The translations under genes and the position numbers were made by a program. The notes beneath the pieces were generated by a model. The model was not told the DNA's origin, made no database searches, and saw only the letters and a program-made list of their open reading frames with translations. DNA of 64,000 nucleotides from JAFEDN01 sp963844565 (GTDB taxonomy: Bacteria > Pseudomonadota > Gammaproteobacteria > Coxiellales > Coxiellaceae): assembly GCA_963844565.1 (NCBI GenBank), contig CAWJON010000002.1, positions 62,001 to 126,000 on the forward strand. Reading direction: 5' to 3'. Every line of letters begins with the position of its first letter. The first letter of the stretch is position 1. This document shows positions 53,427-63,125 of this stretch, piece after piece.

Positions 53427-54731
53427 ATGAAGCGTGATATTTATCCTCAACTATTGGCCTGGAAAAAGGCTAGAAATCGCAAGCCCTTAATTTTAATGGG
53501 GGCGCGACAAGTAGGGAAAACCCACTTGCTGCGTTTCTTCGGCGCTCAAGAATATCAGTCCTCAATTTATTTGAATTTTGAGGAAGATAAGGCGTTGGAT
53601 CGTTTATTTGCTGATAATCTTAAACCCAGTGTTATTTTGGAAAACGTTAGCGCTTATTTAGGTCAGGCCATTAAACCGGAGATCACCTTGCTGATTTTTG
53701 ATGAAATCCAAGAGTCACCGCAAGCCTTAAACTGCCTGAAATATTTTCAAGAACAAGCCAATCAGTATCATATAGTCGCCGCCGGCTCATTGTTGGGAGT
53801 ATTGCTGGCAGAAACCCAAGGTTTTCCCGTTGGCAAGGTTAATTTTCTGGATTTATATCCACTGACTTTTTTTGAATTCCTGGAATCGATCGGAGAAACC
53901 CGATTGCGGGAAATAATATTAAATCTCGATGTAGCTTCTCAAATTCCTGATGTTCTTCACGAACGGTTATTGAGTCTGTTAAAAAAATATTTATTTATAG
54001 GCGGAATGCCGGAAGCTGTTTTGGAATATCTACAAACAGAAAATTTGTTAACCATTAAAAGTATTCAACATGAAATTTTAAGAGCTTATTTATTGGATTT
54101 TGCCAAACATGCGCCTAAAGAACAGATTATAAAAATTAGCCAAGTTTGGGAGCAGATTCCGGCCCAGCTAGCCAAAGAAAATAAAAAATTTATCTTTTCC
54201 GCCCTACGCAAAAGCGCACGCGGACGAGAATATGAAACCGCCATCCAATGGATGGCTAATGCGGGTTTAATTCATCAAAGTTTTCAGGTGACTACTCCGA
54301 AATTACCTCTAATTGGATATGCTCAGAAAAATGCCTTTAAAGTTTTTCTGCTAGATGTCGGCTTACTTTCAGCCATGAGTCACATTCCGCCAAAATCAGT
54401 GGTTGAAGACAATGGATTATTCAACGAATTTTATGGAGCATTTACTGAAAATTTCGTTGCTCAGGAGTTGGCTGCAAGCCAAACCGTATTATATTATTGG
54501 ACCAGCGAAGGTATTGCGGAGGTAGATTTTCTTGTCGAAAAGGAGCTCAACATTTATCCTATGGAAGTCAAAGCGGGCTTATCTCGTCAGAAGAAAAGCT
54601 TATTGGTTTACGCAGCTAAATATCAACCTATAGTCCTGCTGCGAGCTTCTTTAAGAAATTTAAAAAAAGATGGCAATATTCTCAATCTTCCTCTCTATTT
54701 AGTAGGTCAACTTAAGAAATTGATAATTTAA
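53427..54731 (+). CDS. AAA_14 ATPase with C-terminal DUF4143 domain
   Basis: 434 residues. N-terminal P-loop GARQVGKTHLLRFFG (about 26-40), Walker B LLIFDEIQESPQAL near 90 and sensor motif IVAAGSLLGVLLAE. C-terminal DUF4143 with a PD-(D/E)XK-like core AEVDFLVEKELNIYPMEVKAG near residue 370. These are common, mobile, poorly understood ATPases. The gene interrupts the icm order between icmS and the icmR-like gene and is unlikely to be part of the secretion machine. Confidence 0.92.
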   Translation: MKRDIYPQLLAWKKARNRKPLILMGARQVGKTHLLRFFGAQEYQSSIYLNFEEDKALDRLFADNLKPSVILENVSAYLGQAIKPEITLLIFDEIQESPQALNCLKYFQEQANQYHIVAAGSLLGVLLAETQGFPVGKVNFLDLYPLTFFEFLESIGETRLREIILNLDVASQIPDVLHERLLSLLKKYLFIGGMPEAVLEYLQTENLLTIKSIQHEILRAYLLDFAKHAPKEQIIKISQVWEQIPAQLAKENKKFIFSALRKSARGREYETAIQWMANAGLIHQSFQVTTPKLPLIGYAQKNAFKVFLLDVGLLSAMSHIPPKSVVEDNGLFNEFYGAFTENFVAQELAASQTVLYYWTSEGIAEVDFLVEKELNIYPMEVKAGLSRQKKSLLVYAAKYQPIVLLRASLRNLKKDGNILNLPLYLVGQLKKLII

Positions 54732-54814
54732 TTTTCACTCTTCTGGGGTTGAGCCTTCAAATTTTATATTTTACCGCAGTTAAAATTATTTAAAATTAAG
54801 GAATGTGTACTTTT

Positions 54815-54846
54815 TTAATGATTCCTTAAGGTTTTTCTTTTATAAT
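54815..54846 (+). promoter_or_regulatory. PmrA-like box and -10 of the icmR-like/icmQ/icmP/icmO operon
   Basis: TTAAT-GATTC-CTTAAG (54815-54830), ten bases, then a consensus TATAAT (54841-54846), 27 bp before the ATG at 54874. It is the clearest instance of the arrangement in this window. Confidence 0.78.
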
Positions 54847-54873
54847 GGTCTTTACACATAAGGAGGAATACTA

Positions 54874-55053
54874 ATGACCAACAACGTAAACAACCACCCG
54901 GAATGGATCAATTTAAAATTGACCCAGTCTTTAGAGCAGGGTAAACAATCTGCCGCCAAAAAGGTGGATATGATTATTGGCGAGTTTACAACAATAATTC
55001 CGCCTTTTTTGGCCGCTATCGAAGGAACCGATAGGGACTTTCAATTTAACTGA
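54874..55053 (+). CDS. 59-residue protein in the icmR position (candidate functional IcmR replacement)
   Basis: AAGGAGG precedes the ATG by 7 bp. Sequence MTNNVNNHPEWINLKLTQSL, then EQGKQSAAKKVDMIIGEF, ending FQFN, is small and probably amphipathic-helical. In Legionella IcmR is a chaperone of IcmQ. In other species and in Coxiella the same position just before icmQ holds non-homologous proteins with the same function (FIR genes). Here the gene lies 8 bp before icmQ and behind a dot/icm-type promoter. The call rests on position, size and helical look, not on homology. Confidence 0.65.
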   Translation: MTNNVNNHPEWINLKLTQSLEQGKQSAAKKVDMIIGEFTTIIPPFLAAIEGTDRDFQFN

Positions 55054-55061
55054 GTTGTTCA

Positions 55062-55751
55062 ATGATAACAACTTCAATTAAACAAACTTTGGCTGAACAG
55101 CAAATCCGTGAAAAATTGCTCAAGCAATTGGAAAAGGAGAAGCCAAAGATCGTCGCTGCCATAGAGCAGTTTTATTTACAGCCGCGCCGTACTGATGAAG
55201 AAAGTCTAAAAGCACTTTCCGAGGTCATTATCGCTTTAGATAGCGTCATTGATCAAGGTGATTGGGACAGTTCTTTATTCTTACGTAACTCGGTAAAGCA
55301 ATTGAAAAAAATGCGTGACGATGCTTGGAAATTATCCATGCAGCTGCAAGGCAAAACGCAGAAAGAAAAGGTAGAACCGCCAAAATTAGGGCCGGGTATG
55401 ATTCTCATATATATTTCTATCTTTCAAAATAAAGCGCATAACTACAAGGATTGGGAGCAGCAGCTCAGTAGTTTGCCGCAATATGTATTAGGACGGCCTA
55501 TTTACCGCGATGAAAAAGCGGTTCAACAGTCGATCCGAACCAAATTAATGCAAAATGCCGATGCTTACATTTGTGTAGGCGTAGCAGAGAATGTGATTCA
55601 ATCGGAAGAATATCATCCCACTGGCCGGGATAAATGGGGAAACTCATTATTACAGTTAATTCCTGGCGCAGTACGAACTGAGAATATTTTAGAATTCGTG
55701 TATATGGACAAACGCTACTATTTTATCAATGGAAAATTAATCGAAAAATAA
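55062..55751 (+). CDS. icmQ: Dot/Icm protein IcmQ
   Basis: 229 residues (Legionella 191). The N-terminal helical domain that binds IcmR-type partners (LAEQQIREKLLKQLEKEKPK) is followed by a linker (residues 105-120) and the C-terminal ADP-ribosyltransferase-like domain that binds NAD in Legionella, with AYICVGVAENVI and HPTGRDKWGNSLLQL. IcmQ inserts into membranes and is restrained by IcmR. It starts 8 bp after the 59-residue gene. Confidence 0.93.
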   Translation: MITTSIKQTLAEQQIREKLLKQLEKEKPKIVAAIEQFYLQPRRTDEESLKALSEVIIALDSVIDQGDWDSSLFLRNSVKQLKKMRDDAWKLSMQLQGKTQKEKVEPPKLGPGMILIYISIFQNKAHNYKDWEQQLSSLPQYVLGRPIYRDEKAVQQSIRTKLMQNADAYICVGVAENVIQSEEYHPTGRDKWGNSLLQLIPGAVRTENILEFVYMDKRYYFINGKLIEK

Positions 55752-55775
55752 GAGTAACTATATTAAGAGGTATGA

Positions 55776-56942
55776 ATGAAAGGCGGAGGCGGCGGTCAAC
55801 AACAACCAGCGGATCAAGTAACCAGTTTTTTCTGGTTAATTGGTATCGCGGTATGTGTGGTTTTAGCGACCTGGTTCTTTAAAAGAGAATGGATCACTGC
55901 GCCTATTTTTTGGTTTCGTATTCATGAGACTTATCTGCTTGAGCTAACAGCGCAAGGCTGGAATCATGTGATTACGTTAATTCCGTGGATACACTTGCCC
56001 GCCTTAGAGACTAAAGAATTGGCTGGAATGCGTGAGTATATGCAAACCACGCCGAGCGATATTGTGCAAGTATCAGCGTTTTCTTATATCAATCGCCAAA
56101 TTGGTAATTGGTTATGTTATCCGTCTATTGCCACTTTGCTCTTCATGGCAGGTTTTGTTTATTTTCGTCATACCAGTCATCGTTTTCAAAAAGTTTATAA
56201 TATGGAAGAGTTGAAAAAACAGGAAAGTGAGAATTGGCCTGAAATTACGCCGGTTTTATCTTTAGATCTACTTAAAGAAGATTTAGATACCGGCCCCTGG
56301 GCAATGTCAAAACTGCCTTTGGATTTCTGCAAAGAACATGACATGCTCACCGTCGGTGTGGGAGAAGAAGGCAAACAAGTATGGAAATTAAATATGGAGC
56401 CTGCCTACCGCGTGTTCTCTTTACAGGTCGGCGGACCTTGGCGAGGCGTTCATGCTTTACCTATTTATCTTAAAGCCTTAATGGTGATTTTTTTGGCTCG
56501 CGCCTTGCGTGAACGCGAAATCGCCAATCAGCTGTTAAAACAAATTGCAGCTTCAGCTGGTCATGGCAAACTTGATTTCAGTGGTGTTGAAGAGCAGTTG
56601 AAAAAATATGAAGACAGCAAGCCGCTGAAATGGTTGGAAACTCGACATGCTTATATTGGAACACTAATGGCATCCTTATTAGAAATATCGCGTATCGATG
56701 GCGTGCTAGCAACTGCCGAGTTTTTATGGTTAAAACCAGTGGATCGTCGCATGTGGTATATGCTCAACGGTGTCGGCAGACAAACTGCAGTGGTTGAGGT
56801 AGCAGGGCTTTTTGCGCATTGGCATGCAGAGAAAAAACTTAAAAGACCACTCAAAAACCCAATGGTGAAAGAAGCGGTTACCGCTTTGGATGAAGAAGTC
56901 CAAAAGATTTTATTCATCTCGGAGAATGACAAATGGCAATAA
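55776..56942 (+). CDS. icmP: Dot/Icm coupling-complex protein IcmP (DotM)
   Basis: 388 residues. Inner-membrane partner of DotL that binds Glu-rich effector signals. Transmembrane helices near residues 15-35 and 105-125, with WFFKREWITAPIFWFR after the first. Conserved cytoplasmic part with DTGPWAMSKLPLDFCKEH, VFSLQVGGPWRGVHALP and the HAYIGTLMASLLEISR segment. It overlaps icmO by 10 bp. Confidence 0.96.
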   Translation: MKGGGGGQQQPADQVTSFFWLIGIAVCVVLATWFFKREWITAPIFWFRIHETYLLELTAQGWNHVITLIPWIHLPALETKELAGMREYMQTTPSDIVQVSAFSYINRQIGNWLCYPSIATLLFMAGFVYFRHTSHRFQKVYNMEELKKQESENWPEITPVLSLDLLKEDLDTGPWAMSKLPLDFCKEHDMLTVGVGEEGKQVWKLNMEPAYRVFSLQVGGPWRGVHALPIYLKALMVIFLARALREREIANQLLKQIAASAGHGKLDFSGVEEQLKKYEDSKPLKWLETRHAYIGTLMASLLEISRIDGVLATAEFLWLKPVDRRMWYMLNGVGRQTAVVEVAGLFAHWHAEKKLKRPLKNPMVKEAVTALDEEVQKILFISENDKWQ

Positions 56943-59305
56943 ACCGGCAGCGTGGTCTAGACGCAAATCAAGAACAAAATTATAAAAATATTATCCGCGA
57001 TACTCGGCCGCTCAGCAAACGTATCGGCGATTTCCTACGCACACCCAAAGGTAATGCTTTCACTTTGGTGATATTGGCTTCCATAATCTATTTCCTTACC
57101 TATGTGAGTGAACTTTTATTTATTACCGGGCTGATTATTTTTCTTTTTTGCTTATTACAAAAAAATAAATTACCTTTCCGAATGCCCCTAGCTTCAGGCG
57201 CTAAAGATTATAATGATTTAAAAGACGGTAAACCGAACCAGGCCGGCGGTATTTATTTCTTTGGAAATGAAAAAAACACCCAATCTGAATTATGGTTTAA
57301 CAACTCAGACATGCGTACCCATGTGTTGATCTTTGGATCCACCGGTTCAGGTAAAACCGAAGCACTGATTTCCATGGCTTACAATGCCCTGCTGCAAGCC
57401 AGTGGTTTTATTTATGTCGACGGTAAAGGTGATAACTCACTTTACGCTAAAATATTCTCTATGGTTCGTTCGATGGGGCGTGAAGATGATATGTTATTGA
57501 TTAACTTCATGACTGGCGCCCGTGATATTATTGGCCCTCAAGAAAGGCGTTTGTCCAACACTTTAAACCCATTCTCAACGGGATCATCCAGCATGTTATC
57601 TCAGCTGGTTATTAGCATGATGGAATCAGCTGCAGCTTCCTCGGACGGCGATATGTGGAAAGGCCGTGCAATGGGCTTTATTGAAGCGCTAATGAAAATT
57701 TTAGTTGCCATGCGCGATTCTGGCCATATCTTATTAGACGCCAACACCATTCGAAACTATTTCCATTTACCGCGTCTAGAAGCGATGGTAATTGATAAAC
57801 TCTTTATTCGTGATGGACAAGAAGCGATTACCTTAAGCAATTTGCCGCCCACTATTCTTGAGCCGATTACCAACTATTTATTGACTTTACCAGGCTATAA
57901 TCGCGATAAAAAAGGACAACAAGTTTCCCAAGTTTTAGAACAACATGGTTTTATCACCATGCAGTTAACCCGTATTTTCACCTCTTTGGCAGATACCTAT
58001 GGTCATATTTTGCGAACCAATTTGGCCGAAGTGGACCTAAAAGACGTAGTTTTAAACCGAAGAATTTTATGCGTGCTGTTACCAGCACTAGAAAAATCAC
58101 CTGAAGAATTAGCCAATTTAGGCAAAGTCATTATTGCGTCCTTGAAAGTAATGATGGCTTCTGGTTTGGGTGATGCGGTAGAAGGTACATTTGCAGATTT
58201 AGTAAAAAGTAAACCGACGAATGCAGCAACACCTTATTTATGTATCTTAGACGAATATGGATATTATGCCGTGAAAGGATTTGCCGTTGTGCCTGCGCAG
58301 GCGCGTTCGTTAGGATTTTCAGTGGTGTTTGCGGGTCAAGATTTGCCAGCTTTCCAAAAGGCTTCAAAAGAAGAAGCGGCTTCAATTGGCGCTAACTGTA
58401 ATATTAAGATTTGTATGAAATTAGAAGATCCTACCGAAACCTGGGATTTCTTTATGAAATCTGCGGGTGAGTCTTATGTGACTCACGTGGATAGCTTCCA
58501 AGTCGATTCCGGTAGTGTGATTGGCAATTACGCAGACGCCAAAGGTGCTAAATTAGAAAAACGTGCCCGTGTTGATTTGTTGGACTTAAAAGAACAAGAT
58601 CCAGGTGAAGCACATTTCCTTTTCAAATCTAAAATTGTACGTGGTCGGTTTTTCTACGCTGCTCCACCACCGATTAAACGGATGCGCTTGACTCATTTCT
58701 TGAAAGTAGGCGCACCCGTGGACAATGATGTCAAAAAATTAAATAAAAGTTTTGAGCATTTCCATAAGTTGGTGGGCGACGGAAGTATTGTTTTCGATCC
58801 CCAAGTGGTTGCCGAACAAGAAATTGATAGCGTGACTGAAATGCTACAGCGTCATCAACAATTGGCCCCTATTGAGCGCTCTGTGACCGCATTGAAAAAG
58901 CTGCGTCAAGGGCTAAGTATGGATGCGGGTAATTTTGTTGATTTCATCGATGAAGAACAGACGCTTAATCAGGATGAATTAAATATTTTTATGCCTTTGC
59001 GCGTGAACAGCCATTTGCAAACAACCTTACTTGATAAGAGCGATAAATTTAATGAGGCGCTTTTGCCCCGCAAGACCACACGAGACCAACTAGAATATTT
59101 GCAACGTTTATGTGGAAAGAACAGTCAGCAGTCCACCAATATTGCGATGGAATTAGTGCGAGATATGGAGCAAGGTACCCATTATCCGCCGGCGAATAAA
59201 GGTGGCCACTCAGTTTCAGAAGTAATCGATATTACCAAAAAATTGATTGATGGAATTTCGATTAAGAAAAAAGAAGCCGCCGCTACCGCTGCAACGGCAA
59301 AATAA
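56933..59305 (+). CDS. icmO: Dot/Icm type IV coupling ATPase IcmO (DotL)
   Basis: 790 residues. The VirD4-like coupling protein that recruits substrates through IcmS/IcmW and DotM. Two transmembrane helices near residues 38-78, Walker A FGSTGSGKTEALISMAYNAL near 136, Walker B YLCILDEYGYYAVKGFAVVP near 430, and FAGQDLPAFQKAS. The C-terminal tail from about 660 is the part that binds IcmSW/LvgA in Legionella. It is the last Dot/Icm gene visible: the next gene is on the opposite strand and unrelated. Confidence 0.97.
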   Translation: MAINRQRGLDANQEQNYKNIIRDTRPLSKRIGDFLRTPKGNAFTLVILASIIYFLTYVSELLFITGLIIFLFCLLQKNKLPFRMPLASGAKDYNDLKDGKPNQAGGIYFFGNEKNTQSELWFNNSDMRTHVLIFGSTGSGKTEALISMAYNALLQASGFIYVDGKGDNSLYAKIFSMVRSMGREDDMLLINFMTGARDIIGPQERRLSNTLNPFSTGSSSMLSQLVISMMESAAASSDGDMWKGRAMGFIEALMKILVAMRDSGHILLDANTIRNYFHLPRLEAMVIDKLFIRDGQEAITLSNLPPTILEPITNYLLTLPGYNRDKKGQQVSQVLEQHGFITMQLTRIFTSLADTYGHILRTNLAEVDLKDVVLNRRILCVLLPALEKSPEELANLGKVIIASLKVMMASGLGDAVEGTFADLVKSKPTNAATPYLCILDEYGYYAVKGFAVVPAQARSLGFSVVFAGQDLPAFQKASKEEAASIGANCNIKICMKLEDPTETWDFFMKSAGESYVTHVDSFQVDSGSVIGNYADAKGAKLEKRARVDLLDLKEQDPGEAHFLFKSKIVRGRFFYAAPPPIKRMRLTHFLKVGAPVDNDVKKLNKSFEHFHKLVGDGSIVFDPQVVAEQEIDSVTEMLQRHQQLAPIERSVTALKKLRQGLSMDAGNFVDFIDEEQTLNQDELNIFMPLRVNSHLQTTLLDKSDKFNEALLPRKTTRDQLEYLQRLCGKNSQQSTNIAMELVRDMEQGTHYPPANKGGHSVSEVIDITKKLIDGISIKKKEAAATAATAK

Positions 59306-59331
59306 GCGGAGTCATATCAGGACCCATAAAT

Positions 59332-60153
59332 TTAGATAGTTACCTTTATCTTCTTAATTTCAGGGAGATAATTAGTCTTGCTGACAACTTTCTGGCCACT
59401 TGCCTTTTCTAGCTTTTTGCGTGCATCACCGGCAATCTTACCCCCAGCTTTGGCAGCATGCTTATTTTCATCAAAACCTTGAGTGTCGCGGTTCCGTGCA
59501 ATTTCTGTAGTAGATGCTTCGCCAAGCATAGAAAAAATAAGCTCTAGGTCAGTCATGTGATCGCGTAAATTTTCTTTTTGTAAACCTTTGTGCTTTTGAT
59601 ATTCACTAGGGGTCATGTCAAAAGTAGCCTTTGAGATTTCAGCTGTCAGTATGGCAAAGTCCCTTGATTCTTGAACACCACGTTTTTTCCATTCTTCAGT
59701 TAACTCGTCACGCACTGCGATACCACGCATGCGCTTCTCGATCCATGCATCAGAATAACCTTTGGCTTTGTATAAAGCTCTGGTGCGTTGTGTGGCTAAT
59801 TCAGGGTTTTCAATTTCTTTTATACGCTCGTAACCTACTTCGGCTAACCATCGTTTGAATGGCTCTGCCTTGGGGGAGGGGATAGATTGAATAATTCGAA
59901 AAATACCACCTGTATTAGCGCAAATAAGTTTTTGCGCTCCTCCTTGAGTAGCTAAACGGAGGGGGGTGACAATTTGTCCCCACCCCTTCGCTAACTCTTT
60001 GTCTCTTATGCGTATTTTTTTAATATAATCACTTGCGTTAGTCGTATCAGTCAACACAACGACAATATCAGCCACTGAAAACCACCATTCATTATTGTGA
60101 ATTGTTCGACGAATAGCGCGATCATTAAAGACCACCATTTTTTGATCAGTCAT
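59332..60153 (-). CDS. Bro-N domain protein (phage antirepressor-like)
   Basis: 273 residues. The N-terminal Bro-N domain has IRRTIHNNEWWFSVADIVVV, DYIKKIRIRDKEL and KLICANTGGIFRII, as in baculovirus/phage antirepressor proteins and DinD. The C-terminal half (RTRALYKAKGYSDAWIEKRM onward; AKAGGKIAGDARKKLE) belongs to a widespread chromosomal subtype. DNA binding is likely. It is convergent with icmO and marks the start of the accessory tail. Confidence 0.88.
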   Translation of the reverse strand: MTDQKMVVFNDRAIRRTIHNNEWWFSVADIVVVLTDTTNASDYIKKIRIRDKELAKGWGQIVTPLRLATQGGAQKLICANTGGIFRIIQSIPSPKAEPFKRWLAEVGYERIKEIENPELATQRTRALYKAKGYSDAWIEKRMRGIAVRDELTEEWKKRGVQESRDFAILTAEISKATFDMTPSEYQKHKGLQKENLRDHMTDLELIFSMLGEASTTEIARNRDTQGFDENKHAAKAGGKIAGDARKKLEKASGQKVVSKTNYLPEIKKIKVTI

Positions 60154-60219
60154 AAGAGCCTCAAATAAATAAGATTTAAATGTATTCTATATTCATAATT
60201 TTGACAATTCAATAGAAGG

Positions 60220-61359
60220 TTAAAAATTTTCTCCCCCGACGAATTTCGAGATTAATTCCCGCGCCTTTTCTTTTCCCAGCGGTTTGATAAATACCTGCTG
60301 CATACCAGAATCAAAACACCGCTGAGTTTCGGTTTCATCTAAATGCGCCGACAACGCTACAATAACCGATAATTTTTTCCGCTGTTTTTTTTGCCAACGA
60401 TGAACCGCTTTAGCGACATCACAACCACTCTGGTCCGGCAAGCCAATATCCATCAGAATTAATGAATAATCCTGTGCTTGAATTTGAGTTAATGTCTTTT
60501 GCCCTGTAGGTGCGGTATCAACGCTTAAATCCAAAGATTGTAATAAATATTTAGTCGCCTTTTGCACCAGAGGATTGTCTTCTACTAGCAAAACCTTGAT
60601 CGATTTATTGAGTTCTTGAGATTGTTTCTGTTCCCTAATATCAGAATGAGAAATAGCCTCGACATAAACATGACATGACAACGCTTCACGTAATGGAATC
60701 AAGCAGGTAAAAGTTGAGCCTTGATTTTCTTTACTCTCTACACTGATTTCTCCATCCAAAGCATCGATGAATTGTTTGACCAATGCCAAGCCTAATCCAC
60801 AACCGTGATACTGACCTTGATACGCCGGATGCACGCGTTCAAAGCGGGTAAAAATTAAGTCCTGCTTGTCTTTAGGAATGCCGATGCCGGTATCTTGCAC
60901 TTGCAACTGGATAATAAACCGCTGACGTTTGAGTTTGCGAAACACAGCCACCCGCACATCAATGTGACCTTGAGGCGTAAATTTAATTGCATTGGTGAGT
61001 AAATTTAATAAAATCCGATGTATCCGTATCGGATCGCCAATTAAATACAATGGGATATTGGTATCCCAGATGAGATTTAATTTTAATTGTTTCGTTTCAA
61101 CAGAAGGTTTAATTAAAGCAATAACTTTATTCACCAGTTCTTGCAGATTAAATTTTTGATCATAAAGAGGCAAATTCCCCGATTCATACTTGGAAAATTC
61201 AATCACTTCGTTGCCGCCACCACCGATCCATAGCGGCGGAATTCCATACGAGCAGCAACCAACCACACCTTGCAGGCGCAGCCCGTTATTACTCTGAATA
61301 TATGGAGATTCGCACCGCCCAGATTTGTCCCGTAATTGATACGAGAACCAGCGGTTCAT
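60220..61359 (-). pseudogene. Hybrid sensor kinase fragment lacking the phospho-acceptor histidine
   Basis: 379 codons. From about residue 52 it reads the end of a HisKA domain (EVIEFSKYESGNLPL), then HATPase_c with LLNLLTNAIKFTPQG (N box), VQDTGIGIPKDKQDLIF (G1) and HGCGLGLALVKQFI (G2). A receiver domain follows with LLVEDNPLV and the phospho-Asp in LILMDIGLPDQSG. The H-box helix and any sensor part are missing and replaced by about 50 unrelated residues (RCESPYIQSNNGLRLQGVVG and so on). It could still pass phosphate on or act as a decoy, but an N-terminal truncation by rearrangement is the simplest reading. Confidence 0.7.
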
Positions 61360-61482
61360 AAGAACGACACAATTTGAGTAAATTAAGTTTTTCAGTTCTT
61401 TTATTTTATTTTTTAGACATTAGATATATGATTTGAATCAAGGGATACAAGTGGGGTTCCCTTTTAATCCAAGGAGCGTTTG

Positions 61483-62451
61483 ATGCAACAACCATCTCAA
61501 TCTGATGCCAAGCTGTTTGCTCAAAGAATAATAAGCGAATTTAATTTCGATAAGAATCTCGATTTAGATTCATTAGCGATGGCTCGTGAAGAACTCATCC
61601 AAAAATATACAGTTTGCTTACCTTATCTAGATAGAAATTTTTTAAGCAATATACTATCCATTGATAAAATACAAGTTACTACACGTCTATGGGAAGTTAT
61701 CATTTTGGACTACATAATGAAATCTCCATTAGTTGCTAGGATTGAACATAAAGATAAAGGACCTGATTGGAAAATTACACTTAAAAATGAAAGTGAATTT
61801 TACGTTGAAACAACCTGCGCAATGATGCCCAAAGACTCAGCCAGCTCGGAAATTCACAGAGTGCTCACTGAACTTAAAAAAGAAGGGAAAAGTTCATTTG
61901 GTGGTTTATTAAAGGCGGAAGTAAAATCAAGAATTAGTAATAGCATTAGTGAAAAATTAAAAAAGCACAGTGAATTTATTCGTAAAAAACAATTTGGTTA
62001 CATATTAGTTGTATCTTATGGAGATATTCCTCTATTTTCTACATGTGATTTGCAGGATGCTATTAAAACCATTTGCCCATTAGGACCTTTAATTTTAAAG
62101 TTAGACGTAGAAAATCCTGAGTCTCCAAAGATAATTAAGCAATATTTAGAATATCAAGATAAATACCCTAAACATGCCGCATCCAAGGCTATGATTAACA
62201 CAAATATCTTCGGAAATGAGGAGTTTAATTGGGTAAGCGCTATACTGTTTTCAAAAGTTGAAGCATGTTTACTATTGGAACAAGCAAAAAATTTACCTGA
62301 CATAAATTGGGGAGAACAGAAAAATGATTTTGTTCTTGTTCATAATCCATCCGCCTTATATCCACTATCAGAAAATGTATTCAATTGCGCAACTCAAGTT
62401 TACATTAAAAATGACAAACTTTTGACTAGAGGGAAAGATATTTTCTCATAA
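61483..62451 (+). CDS. Uncharacterised protein with a PD-(D/E)XK-like motif
   Basis: 322 residues from the ATG at 61483 (AAGGAG 6 bp upstream). No family recognised with confidence. Residues about 90-112 read GPDWKITL followed by EFYVETTC, resembling the D-x(n)-E-x-T/K core of restriction-endonuclease-like folds. The following helices and strand (QFGYILVVSYGDIPLFST) fit an alpha/beta nuclease fold. It is AT-rich and isolated in a region of mobile and toxin-antitoxin genes, so a defence role is conceivable but unsupported. Confidence 0.6.
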   Translation: MQQPSQSDAKLFAQRIISEFNFDKNLDLDSLAMAREELIQKYTVCLPYLDRNFLSNILSIDKIQVTTRLWEVIILDYIMKSPLVARIEHKDKGPDWKITLKNESEFYVETTCAMMPKDSASSEIHRVLTELKKEGKSSFGGLLKAEVKSRISNSISEKLKKHSEFIRKKQFGYILVVSYGDIPLFSTCDLQDAIKTICPLGPLILKLDVENPESPKIIKQYLEYQDKYPKHAASKAMINTNIFGNEEFNWVSAILFSKVEACLLLEQAKNLPDINWGEQKNDFVLVHNPSALYPLSENVFNCATQVYIKNDKLLTRGKDIFS

Positions 62452-62772
62452 CACGACAGAGGTGTCAGAATCGATAAAAAATTTAAAAAACATCTTTAAT
62501 TCAGACCATTGTCTTAAAAAAATCCGTCATGCTTGACACAAATGAATTGTAAAATACCATCTAGTCTGACATGCCCATGCTTTTTAAGGTTAATCCCTTG
62601 TCTTAATGCGGTTTTTAATTTTTTTTATCGACTCTGCACTGGCCTTTTGCCGGCCTTTGTGGCATCAATGGCTTGGTTAGACACGGGTGTGAATATATGC
62701 TAGATTAAGCATATCAGGACACGGAAGACCATAGATCAAAAGTATGGATATTTGATTTTGGAGAATCTTTTA

Positions 62773-63125
62773 ATGGTCCAGCAGTTAGAATGGGTAGGTA
62801 GTAGTAAAAAAGACCTGCTAAAATTTCCTGAAGAAGTTCGCAAAGAGATTGGGTTTGCTTTGTTTATTGCTCAATCTGGTGGGACGCATGAGTCGGTTAA
62901 ATTATTTAAAGGATATGGCTCTGGCGTTTATGAAATTGTTAGTGATTACAATGCAAATGCATATAGAGCTATTTATATAGTTAATCTGGATGATAAAGTA
63001 TATGTGTTACACGCTTTTCAAAAAAAATCAAAAAGAAATATAAAATGCCAAAAGAAGAACTGTATATCGTAGAAGAAAGATTAAAAAGAGTGAGGAAGTT
63101 AAAAAATGAACAAAAAAGAAACTGA
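62773..63125 (+). pseudogene. higB: HigB/Gp49-type toxin, C-terminus shifted at an A8 run
   Basis: ATG at 62773 (GGAGA upstream). RelE/HigB-like toxins of the Gp49 group cut mRNA on ribosomes. LEWVGSSKKDLLKFPEEVRK, AYRAIYIVNLDDKVYVLHAF and QKK are the expected blocks. The frame as given ends at 63072 with an odd tail. One extra base in the A8 run 63020-63027 would instead give the normal tail KMPKEELYIVEERLKRVRK and a stop at 63123-63125, overlapping the antitoxin start by 20 bp as is usual. The toxin may therefore be inactive, slippage-dependent or mis-sequenced. The 320 bp before it hold no gene I can support. Confidence 0.75.

Noticed and set aside
62452..62772. Possible transposase or other gene remnant
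   Set aside because: Minus-strand fragments such as LRQGINLKKHGHVRL are broken by stops and match no family I can name.
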